A stretch of DNA of 21,214 nucleotides, taken from contig JABJQI010000204.1 of assembly GCA_018663485.1 (NCBI GenBank), forward strand, positions 1 to 21,214, written 5' to 3'. This DNA is from Opitutia bacterium (GTDB taxonomy: Bacteria > Verrucomicrobiota > Verrucomicrobiia > Opitutales > Coraliomargaritaceae). The notes beneath the pieces are model-generated. The model did no database searches. It was given only the letters and a program-made list of their open reading frames with translations, and was not told the DNA's origin. Each line of letters opens with the position of its first letter. The first letter of the stretch is position 1. The position numbers were made by a program, and so were the translations under genes. Shown in pieces: positions 14,973-21,214 of this stretch.

Positions 14973-15875
14973 ATGCAACCGACACTTTTGATTCTCGCAG
15001 CCGGAATGGGCAGCCGCTACGGCGGCCTCAAGCAACTCGACCCGATGGGTCCGAGCGGCGAAACCGTGCTCGACTACTCTGTGTTTGATGCCATCCGCGC
15101 AGGATTTGGCAAAGTGGTGTTTGTGATTCGCCGCGACTTTGCAGACGCATTCAAATCCGCCGTCGGCGATAAATTCGAGAGTCGCATCGAAGTGGCCTAT
15201 GCGTTTCAAGACTTGGCCGATCTACCCGAGGGGTTCAGCGTCCCTGAGGGCCGCGAAAAGCCCTGGGGCACTGCCCATGCGGTGCGTGCCGCGCGCAATG
15301 AGATCGACGCGCCCTTTGCCGTGATCAATGCGGACGACTTCTACGGCCAAGACGCCTACAGGCAACTCGCACAGTATTTCGCACAGAGCACCGACGAGCC
15401 GGAACTGCGCACCTGCATGGTCGGGTATCCGCTCAAGAACACGCTCTCGGAGCACGGCAGCGTGAATCGCGGCATCTGCCGCGTCGAAGGCGGCACGCTG
15501 CAGACCGTCGAAGAGCACGGCACCATCGCCCGCAGTGCGGACGGCATCGTGCGCGGCGACAATCTCGCCGGCCAGTCGGTCGATATCGCGCCCGAAGCCA
15601 TCGTCTCAATGAATTTCTGGGGCTTTACCCCGGCACTGTTCCCGAGCTTGGAGGCCTTATTTATCGAATTCCTCGAAACACACGGACGGGAAATGAAGTC
15701 GGAGTGCTACATCCCGACCATCATTGATACCCTGATCCAGACCGAGCAGACCGAATGTGCGGTCATCGAGACTGACGGCGCGTGGTTTGGCGTGACTTAT
15801 CCTGATGACAAGCCCTTTGTCCAAGCCAGCATCGCTGCGCTGATCGCAAGCGGCGAGTATCCGAAGCAAGTTTAG
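14973..15875 (+). CDS. Sugar-phosphate nucleotidyltransferase-like protein
   Basis: The 300-residue protein belongs to the NTP_transferase (GT-A-like Rossmann) superfamily that makes NDP-sugars from NTP and sugar 1-phosphate. The nucleotide-binding signature LILAAGMGSRYGGLKQL is at 5-21. Further motifs are GTAHAVRAAR near 98-107, the metal-binding VINADDFYG near 117-125, MVGYPL near 149-154 and a Glu/Asp-rich substrate pocket with MNFWGFTP near 213-220. The end, GVTYPDDKPFVQASIAALI, suggests a short C-terminus with no acyltransferase or kinase domain. The sugar cannot be told from sequence. No sugar-pathway neighbours are present, so it is an orphan gene. There is no Shine-Dalgarno before the ATG. 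Inverted repeat copies A and B flank it. Confidence 0.88.
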   Translation: MQPTLLILAAGMGSRYGGLKQLDPMGPSGETVLDYSVFDAIRAGFGKVVFVIRRDFADAFKSAVGDKFESRIEVAYAFQDLADLPEGFSVPEGREKPWGTAHAVRAARNEIDAPFAVINADDFYGQDAYRQLAQYFAQSTDEPELRTCMVGYPLKNTLSEHGSVNRGICRVEGGTLQTVEEHGTIARSADGIVRGDNLAGQSVDIAPEAIVSMNFWGFTPALFPSLEALFIEFLETHGREMKSECYIPTIIDTLIQTEQTECAVIETDGAWFGVTYPDDKPFVQASIAALIASGEYPKQV

Positions 15876-15888
15876 CCACCCAGCGAAT

Positions 15889-15933
15889 GTTCCCCGATCT
15901 CACGATCGAGGCGACACCTACAGATGTGGCCTC
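15889..15933 (-). repeat. Intergenic structured repeat, copy B
   Basis: On the minus strand this reads GAGGCCACATC-TGTA-GGTGTCGCCTC followed by GATCGTGAGATCGGGG. Two overlapping hairpins are possible: an 11-bp stem with one mismatch and a TGTA loop, or CCTCGATC-GTGA-GATCGGGG with a GNRA loop. They share CCTC, so they exclude each other. It lies between the convergent nucleotidyltransferase and DUF4126 genes and may end transcription from either side, though it lacks U-tracts. Confidence 0.55.
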
Positions 15934-15960
15934 CGTCGTCAGACTGGGGGTTCGACTCGC

Positions 15961-16581
15961 CTAGCCTGCTGCGCCATCAATTTTCGGAACCTGCGAGCGG
16001 TTCTTGAAAAAGCGGACGATCGTGCGGATTACGAAATACATTAAGACCAACACCAAGAGGCCTGCTAAAATTGGTACCAGGAGCGCGAGGCCTGCCGTGA
16101 GAATCGAGCCGCCGAGTTCGGCGGTCGATATCACCGGATTACCGATACCGCCAGTCGTCGCCGTCGATGTGCCGCGTGTAATTACTGACGCGCCCTGAAT
16201 CAGGCCTGCCGTGCCTCCGCCTGCGATCGTGGCTGCGATCCATTTAAATGAGCCATCACCCATCATGTCCGGCATCATCGTTCCAGTAATAAACGTGCCA
16301 GCAACCACTGCAGCAGGCGTCGCTACCGTATCGAGTGCATTGTCTAACCACGGAATATAGTAGCTGCCGATCTCCAACGCCGTGGCGATGCCGAGGGCAA
16401 GAGTGACCCATGGATTACCGAGCCACTCCTGTTCACCAAGCATCGCTTGCACATCTAGCTCGCCAAATATTTCCAGATTCCCACTGGCCGCGAGGCTAGT
16501 GATAAAAAGAGGAACGAAAACACGAAAGCCACAGGCCGCAGCCAGACCGACGCCCGCAAAAAGTGCCATCATCTCATTCAT
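15961..16581 (-). CDS. DUF4126 family membrane protein
   Basis: From ATG 16581 the protein has 206 residues. It starts MNEMMALFAGVGLAAACGFR, the typical beginning of the DUF4126 family. Several membrane segments follow, with the family-like stretches GFRVFVPLF, IPWLDNALDTVATPAAVVAG, MPDMMGDGSFKWIAATIAGG and GLIQGASVITRGTSTATTGG. The last helix is near 165-190 and a basic tail (RFFKNRSQVPK) faces the cytoplasm. The frame is open upstream to ATG 16761 (266 residues), but those 60 extra residues read as untranslated leader and are absent from the family pattern, so the shorter form is chosen. Function of the family is unknown. It is convergent with the nucleotidyltransferase gene and lies downstream of the gcvP terminator. 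Confidence 0.85.
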   Translation of the reverse strand: MNEMMALFAGVGLAAACGFRVFVPLFITSLAASGNLEIFGELDVQAMLGEQEWLGNPWVTLALGIATALEIGSYYIPWLDNALDTVATPAAVVAGTFITGTMMPDMMGDGSFKWIAATIAGGGTAGLIQGASVITRGTSTATTGGIGNPVISTAELGGSILTAGLALLVPILAGLLVLVLMYFVIRTIVRFFKNRSQVPKIDGAAG

Positions 16582-16833
16582 AATGCAGAGCAGAATAACG
16601 GTTTGAGCGCCATTGGGAAAGCTTCGAATTCGATAGGCTGGGAGTAGCCAAAAATCTATTTTACCCGCTAAGTTAGCCAAGGAAACGCTAAGCTTGGTAT
16701 ATAAGGAGTAATTAGTATATACGCGCCTGATTTCAGGAGGGAAACGCTCCGTCGTTGCCACCTACATCCTGAGCAAATTCTGATGATTGCGCATGGAAAT
16801 GACAGCGCATTTCCCTCCAGCTAAATAGGCACA

Positions 16834-16867
16834 AAAATCCCGAGGCACCGCAGTGCCTCGGGATTTT
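16834..16867 (-). terminator. Strong terminator after gcvP
   Basis: A perfect 15-bp stem (AAAATCCCGAGGCAC at 16834-16848 and its complement at 16853-16867) has a 4-nt loop. The A/T ends of the arms supply a U-tract on both strands, so it could work in either direction. It lies 8 nt after the gcvP stop and separates gcvP from the DUF4126 gene. Confidence 0.93.
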
Positions 16868-16875
16868 GAATAAAA

Positions 16876-19824
16876 CTACAACTCTGCGACGATCTTAGCA
16901 TAAATCTCCGGCACCGTGAGCTTTGCCAACTCCTTGGTCGAAATACGGGCGGGGTTGATTACTGGTAAGGTATCGAGGGACTCGGAAAGACAGACATCGC
17001 GATTCGCATCAACTTCTTCAACCCGGTCGATCGGGGTAAAGTGGGGAGCGGAGTTGAGCACATCGGGATGCTCTTTCGCTAATTTAATGATCGCCTGCAC
17101 CGCTTCGACGAAGCGATCGAGTTCGGCCTTGGTATAACTTTCGGTCGGCTCAATCATCAGGCCCAATGGCTCCGGCCAAGCAACTGTCGGGGCATGAAAG
17201 CCAAAATCAAGGAACAGCTTGCCAATCCGCGGCGCGGCATCGGTCTTACGTAAACCAACCGAATCGAGCAGGCCGAAATCCGCTTCCTTCAGAGTCAGGA
17301 TGAACTCGTGCATGCGCGGTTCACTATCTGCGCCGGCAGGCAACAAGGCGTAATCGTCGATCAGGCGAGATTGTAGGTAACGCGCACTTAATACCGCAAC
17401 CGCCGACATACGACGCACACCTTCGCGTCCGAGGCGCAGCAAATAGGTGTAACAACGAACCTTATGCGCAAAATTGCCCCAATGTCGGTGGAACGAGCCG
17501 ATCGACTTCGGCGCGCGCACTGGTTGATACAGCGAACCGTCAAATTCGATTTGATAGCCAGGTAAATATGGCGTGAGACGCTCGCTGACCGCAACAATTG
17601 CATCGCCAGGACCACCGCCTCCGTGCGGGATCGTCCAAGTTTTATGAAGATTATTATGCACTGCATCGACACCAAGCGCGCCGAGGTCGACCCAGCCGGC
17701 GATCGCATTCATGTTCGCACCGTCCATATAGACGAGGCCGCCGATGGCGTGAATTTTCTCCGCGATTTGTTTGAAGGAGGTCTCAAAAATACCACTGGTA
17801 TTCGGGTTGGTGATCATCACACCTGCGATACGGTTGCCATATTCTTCAATGCAGCGATCCAAATGCTGGTTGAGCACACGGCCCTCGATATCGGCGTCGA
17901 GATAAACGATCTTGCCCTGCTTGCCCGCGAAACCAGCCATGGTGGCGGTGGCAAAGTTGGTGCCGTGCGCAGAGCTCGGGATCAAAATCACATCACGTAC
18001 TTCATCACGGTCACGGTGGTAGGCTTGAAAGAGCTTCAGCCCGACCAACTCCCCCTGTGCACCCGCAAGTGGCTGTGTCGTGACCGCTGCTAGGCCGGTG
18101 ATATTTTTAAACCACTCCTGAATCTCATGTAGCACATAGAGACAGCCTTGTGCATCTTCCACTGGCGCTTGCGGGTGAACATCGGTGAAGCCCTGCAATC
18201 CTGCCGCCCAGTCGTTGACCTTAGGATTATACTTCATCGTGCACGAACCGAGCGGGTAGCACCCATCGTCTGGGCTAACATTGAGATCACCTAAGCGCTG
18301 GTAGTAAGCGATCACTTCGTCGGCAGTATACGTTGGCAAACCTGGGGCTTGTTGGCGCGTATCTTGATCAGCCACTGGCGCTAACGCAGCAGGCTCAACG
18401 CTGCAGGCAGCACCAAAAATATCGGCAAACACAGCGACCAGCTCGGCAATCGCTTGTTCACGATTGGAGAACGACAGCTTCAGCAATTGGCGACCACCAG
18501 CTACGCGGCTGGAAACGTCTGCCCCGGCAAGGATACCGCTCTCGCGCGCCTTTGCCAGCACATCAGCAACAGGTGTAGACAGTTCAAAGGTGACCTCATG
18601 AAATGACGCAGAGTTCGGGAACGCGAGCGACACGCCGTCGAATACCGTCAAGCACTCAACTGCCTCAGCCAAGCGCGCACGTAACCCAGATAGAATTGCT
18701 TCGAGCCCCGAATCGCCACGCTCAAGAAGCGCAGCGCCGACCAATGTCGCCACGAACGCTTGGTTGGAGCAAATATTGGATGTGGCCTTATCTTTACGAA
18801 TATGTTGCTCGCGAGTAGAGAGCACACCTACCCGGCAGTCACGCCCCGAGCTATCCTTGGCTTTGCCAATAAATCGACCCGGCGCAGCACGCACGCCGGC
18901 ACGATCTTTAGCCGAAAAACGCACACCAAACAAACCTAGGCCCGGGCCACCGAAATTCGGCGCCAGTGCCAAGTGGTGCGCCTCGCCGACAATAATATCG
19001 ACGCCATTCTCACCAAACTCAGAGGGCGCCTTCAGCCCGCCAGGGCCAAGCAGCATCGGATCAATCACCGCGATACTCTTGACCTTCAGCTCAGCGGCCA
19101 AATCAGTCAGGGCATCTACAGCCTCAATCAGGCCAAAAGTATTGACGTGCGGAAACACAATCGCCGCAAGACGCGTGCCCGCCGCTTGAGTCGCTGCCTG
19201 CAGTGCGACTTGGTCGATCAGACCCGTCGCAGCATCGACTGGCACGCGGATCAATCCAACTTCAGTGCCCTCTGCCAAGGTCTCGAGCACTTCAAGATCT
19301 GCAGGATACAAGGTCTCAGGGATGATCGCCACCGATTTGCCCCGCCCCATGCGAATCGCCGCACAGATGCCCTCAAAAATTGAAGTGGAGCGGTCGTAGA
19401 GCGATGCATTGACCGCCTCGAAACCGGTTAAACGCGCCATCGAGCACTGATAGATCCAGTGGGCAAGCAGCGTGCCTTGGCTGAGCTCAGGCTGATACGG
19501 CGTGTAAGCCGTGGTCAGATTACGGATATTACATATCGGCCCAACGACAGGCGACGGCACAAAGTCGGACACACCATCACCGAGGAAACTTGTGCCAATA
19601 CGGTTCATCTTCGAGATCTCCTCGAGACGAGTATACAGGTCTTCGTAGCCGAGCTCCTCAGGCAGTGCGACCCCATCTCTGAATTTAACGTCTGACGGTA
19701 TGTGGCTAAAGAGCTCGTCAAGCGACGCCTTACCAACAGCTTTCAGCATCGCATCGATATCGGCATTGCTCGCAGGAATGTAGTGGCGCGCATGTTCGCG
19801 CTGATCGATGGAAGTATTTTGCAT
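16876..19824 (-). CDS. gcvP: Glycine dehydrogenase (decarboxylating), glycine cleavage P-protein
   Basis: The P-protein uses PLP to decarboxylate glycine and passes the aminomethyl group to the lipoyl arm of GcvH. From ATG 19824 it has 982 residues in one chain, the homodimeric form made of two tandem aminotransferase-like halves; some bacteria split it into gcvPA and gcvPB. The N-terminal half starts with REHARHYIPASNADI and has NASLYDRST. The active C-terminal half begins near 510 (LGSCTMKYNPK) and carries the PLP lysine in HNNLHKTWTIPHGGGGPG (Lys 728). GAQGELVGLKLF and SSAHGTNFATATMAGF are further family motifs. The frame is open to a TTG at 19848 (8 extra residues), but the ATG fits better. 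It is divergent from gcvT. There is no Shine-Dalgarno. Confidence 0.97.
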   Translation of the reverse strand: MQNTSIDQREHARHYIPASNADIDAMLKAVGKASLDELFSHIPSDVKFRDGVALPEELGYEDLYTRLEEISKMNRIGTSFLGDGVSDFVPSPVVGPICNIRNLTTAYTPYQPELSQGTLLAHWIYQCSMARLTGFEAVNASLYDRSTSIFEGICAAIRMGRGKSVAIIPETLYPADLEVLETLAEGTEVGLIRVPVDAATGLIDQVALQAATQAAGTRLAAIVFPHVNTFGLIEAVDALTDLAAELKVKSIAVIDPMLLGPGGLKAPSEFGENGVDIIVGEAHHLALAPNFGGPGLGLFGVRFSAKDRAGVRAAPGRFIGKAKDSSGRDCRVGVLSTREQHIRKDKATSNICSNQAFVATLVGAALLERGDSGLEAILSGLRARLAEAVECLTVFDGVSLAFPNSASFHEVTFELSTPVADVLAKARESGILAGADVSSRVAGGRQLLKLSFSNREQAIAELVAVFADIFGAACSVEPAALAPVADQDTRQQAPGLPTYTADEVIAYYQRLGDLNVSPDDGCYPLGSCTMKYNPKVNDWAAGLQGFTDVHPQAPVEDAQGCLYVLHEIQEWFKNITGLAAVTTQPLAGAQGELVGLKLFQAYHRDRDEVRDVILIPSSAHGTNFATATMAGFAGKQGKIVYLDADIEGRVLNQHLDRCIEEYGNRIAGVMITNPNTSGIFETSFKQIAEKIHAIGGLVYMDGANMNAIAGWVDLGALGVDAVHNNLHKTWTIPHGGGGPGDAIVAVSERLTPYLPGYQIEFDGSLYQPVRAPKSIGSFHRHWGNFAHKVRCYTYLLRLGREGVRRMSAVAVLSARYLQSRLIDDYALLPAGADSEPRMHEFILTLKEADFGLLDSVGLRKTDAAPRIGKLFLDFGFHAPTVAWPEPLGLMIEPTESYTKAELDRFVEAVQAIIKLAKEHPDVLNSAPHFTPIDRVEEVDANRDVCLSESLDTLPVINPARISTKELAKLTVPEIYAKIVAEL

Positions 19825-19865
19825 TTTAAAGAAACTGAGGCTTAACAACGAACAAAAATAAGCAT

Positions 19866-19882
19866 TTATTACTGCTTAATAA
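19866..19882. promoter_or_regulatory. A/T-rich inverted repeat upstream of gcvP
   Basis: TTATTA (19866-19871) and TAATAA (19877-19882) are perfect arms around CTGCT, about 45 nt before the gcvP ATG. It lies where a promoter or operator of gcvP is expected. No glycine riboswitch features were found in the gcvP-gcvT gap. Confidence 0.25.
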
Positions 19883-19927
19883 GATGAACCGTTCAGACAA
19901 CCCGACTCTTTCCCCTTCGCAAGTTTC

Positions 19928-19956
19928 TTTACACGAATTACCGAATTTTCTATACC
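19928..19956 (+). promoter_or_regulatory. Probable promoter of gcvT
   Basis: TTTACA (19928-19933), a 17-bp spacer and TATACC (19951-19956) give a sigma70-like promoter. The -35 box matches at 5 of 6 positions and the -10 at 4 of 6. Transcription would start near 19963, leaving a leader of about 40 nt with no Shine-Dalgarno before the ATG at 20003. Confidence 0.5.
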
Positions 19957-20002
19957 ATCGCTGCTGTCGATCGGCGCAAACAACTTATCACCCTCGCTTT
20001 TA

Positions 20003-21097
20003 ATGTCCGAAATACTACACATTCCACTACACGATTTTCATGCTGAGCAAGGCGCGCGCTTTGTCAATTTCGGCGGCTGGAACATGCCCGTGCAATATAC
20101 CAGTATTCTCGAAGAGCACAAAGCGGTGCGCACCGCGGCCGGCCTGTTTGACGTGAGTCACATGGGAGAGTTTTTAGTTACTGGCGCCGATGCCGCGCTA
20201 TTTCTCGATAAACTACTAGTCAATTCGATTGCGAAAGCACCCGTCGGCAAAGCCGTTTACTCGCCGATGTGCGCCAGCAATGGCGGCGTGGTTGATGATC
20301 TGATCGTATACCGCACAGGCGACGATACCTTTCTCATTTGCGTGAATGCCGGTAATATCGAGAAAGACTTTGGTTGGTTTCTCAAGCAATCGGAGCGTTG
20401 GAGCCTCGACGTGCAGATCGAAGATCACTCCGACGACTATGCCCTGCTTGCCCTGCAGGGACCGAATGCCGCCGCAATCATGCAGGCCATTGGCTTCGAC
20501 TCAATTGATACACTCAAGAGATTCTGGCACGTACTGGTCCCCTTCGCCGGCGAAAAAGTACGTGTCTGCCGCACTGGCTACACTGGTGAAGACGGCTTCG
20601 AAATCTACCTCTCTCCGAAGGCAGCGGATGCACTCGCCCGCGAAATCATCAGCAAAGGCGAGCCTCTAGGCGTGCAACTCTGTGGCCTTGGTTGTCGCGA
20701 CAGCCTACGTCTCGAAGCTGGCTACCCACTTTATGGACATGAGCTTAGCGACTCGATCACTCCACTGGAGGCGAGCCTCGACTGGACCGTGAAGCTGCAA
20801 AAGGAAGACTTCATTGGCAAAAATGCACTGGGTGAACAGCAGGAGAACGGCGTTCCACGGCGCGTGATTCATTTCAAACTCGAGGGCCGCCGTATCGCCC
20901 GCGAAGGCACTCCAGTGGTAAATGCCGCAGGCGCCACCGTCGGCCAAGTCCTTTCCGGCACGCTCTCACCGATGCTTGGCTGCCCCATCGGTAGTGCAAT
21001 CGTCGCCACCGCAGCTAAAAATGCACCACTGTTCGTCGATCTGCGTGGCAATCACATTGCCCTAGAAGTCGCGACTTTGCCACTGCATACTGCATAG
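20003..21097 (+). CDS. gcvT: Glycine cleavage system T-protein (aminomethyltransferase)
   Basis: The T-protein moves the one-carbon unit from the GcvH aminomethyl-lipoyl arm to tetrahydrofolate and releases ammonia. The 364 residues match the family length. Motifs in order: VNFGGWNMPVQY at 22-33, LFDVSHMGEFLVTG at 48-61, NGGVVDDLIVYR near 93-104 (the folate-site Asp is in VDDL), ALQGPNA near 150-156, CRTGYTGEDGFEIYL near 190-204 and LGCRDSLRLEAGYPLYGHEL near 230-249. The C-terminal barrel contains RVIHFKLEG and GTLSPMLGCPIGSA. It is divergent from gcvP with a 178-nt gap. gcvH is not between them and, if nearby, must lie beyond 21214. The ATG has no Shine-Dalgarno. Confidence 0.97.
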   Translation: MSEILHIPLHDFHAEQGARFVNFGGWNMPVQYTSILEEHKAVRTAAGLFDVSHMGEFLVTGADAALFLDKLLVNSIAKAPVGKAVYSPMCASNGGVVDDLIVYRTGDDTFLICVNAGNIEKDFGWFLKQSERWSLDVQIEDHSDDYALLALQGPNAAAIMQAIGFDSIDTLKRFWHVLVPFAGEKVRVCRTGYTGEDGFEIYLSPKAADALAREIISKGEPLGVQLCGLGCRDSLRLEAGYPLYGHELSDSITPLEASLDWTVKLQKEDFIGKNALGEQQENGVPRRVIHFKLEGRRIAREGTPVVNAAGATVGQVLSGTLSPMLGCPIGSAIVATAAKNAPLFVDLRGNHIALEVATLPLHTA

Positions 21098-21214
21098 TCG
21101 TACACGGATGATCTCATCGGTCGTTAATGTAGCTTGCCAGTCGCAGCGGCGAAGCGATCCCAATCGTGGCGACCTATGGCGCAACAGCTGATACCCGCTC
21201 AACCGCAGACTCGT
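21098..21214. other. Intergenic sequence after gcvT, to window end
   Basis: No gene start is visible in these 117 nt. A weak GTCGC/GCGAC pair (21140-21144 and 21169-21173) could form a long-range stem. No U-tract terminator is seen for gcvT. This stretch resembles the G/C-rich intergenic repeats elsewhere in the window in style, but I found no clear match. Confidence 0.4.

Noticed and set aside
15945..15960. GGTTCGACTC, resembling a tRNA or tmRNA T-loop
   Set aside because: The flanks do not form a proper 5-bp T-stem and no acceptor, D or anticodon arms are found. Best read as chance, though an old attachment-site remnant is conceivable.
16582..16761. N-terminal extension of the DUF4126 protein (60 codons)
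   Set aside because: It does not fit the family N-terminus, and the internal ATG at 16581 gives a typical protein.
19825..20002. Possible glycine riboswitch upstream of gcvP or gcvT
   Set aside because: The conserved riboswitch core motifs are not seen on either strand.
20345..20670. Plus-strand ORF of about 107 codons in another frame of gcvT
   Set aside because: It overlaps the conserved gcvT frame completely.

Overview
The window looks like chromosomal backbone of a Gram-negative, menaquinone-making bacterium. A member of the Verrucomicrobiota (Opitutales/Puniceicoccales type) is the best guess. The support is a single-chain SecDF after YajC, MenA, a one-piece glycine decarboxylase, an outer-membrane TolC-type factor, and start codons that almost never carry a Shine-Dalgarno sequence. 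This placement is inference from protein style; no rRNA or other marker is present. Almost all genes lie on the minus strand. No IS element, phage gene, CRISPR array, tRNA or rRNA was found.

Region 1 (1-2447, minus) is the start of a heavy-metal RND efflux operon. A sigma70-like promoter leads to a small exported His/Cys-rich protein, then a CzcC/CusC-like outer-membrane factor, then a periplasmic adaptor cut by the window edge; the RND pump is expected beyond position 1. The leader of the outer-membrane factor gene can fold so that its ribosome-binding site pairs with sequence just after the stop codon of the small protein. That suggests translational coupling. The adaptor appears to lack the usual alpha-helical hairpin. 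Region 2 (2448-6144, minus) holds housekeeping genes: dprA, the NAD(P)HX repair enzyme nnr and pdxJ.

Region 3 (6145-7787) is the least ordinary part. Two gene-poor stretches flank a 78-codon ORF that ends 6 nt before a LuxR/NarL-type regulator whose receiver domain lacks the phosphoacceptor aspartate. Region 4 (7788-13612, minus) holds recJ, yajC-secDF with a strong terminator, and menA. Region 5 (13613-15960) is plus-strand: pcm from an apparently leaderless promoter, a small zinc-ribbon membrane protein and an orphan sugar-type nucleotidyltransferase. Two inverted copies of a structured repeat flank this last gene. Region 6 (15961-21214) holds a DUF4126 membrane protein and gcvP (minus), and gcvT (plus, divergent from gcvP). 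A perfect 15-bp terminator hairpin follows gcvP.

Functional links: PdxJ makes PLP, which GcvP uses; GcvP and GcvT are two of the four glycine cleavage components, and gcvH and lpd are not seen here. YajC and SecDF assist the Sec export that the efflux operon's secreted proteins need. I see no clear large new system. The most interesting points are the structured leader in the metal-efflux operon, the hairpin-less adaptor and the non-canonical response regulator with its small partner ORF.
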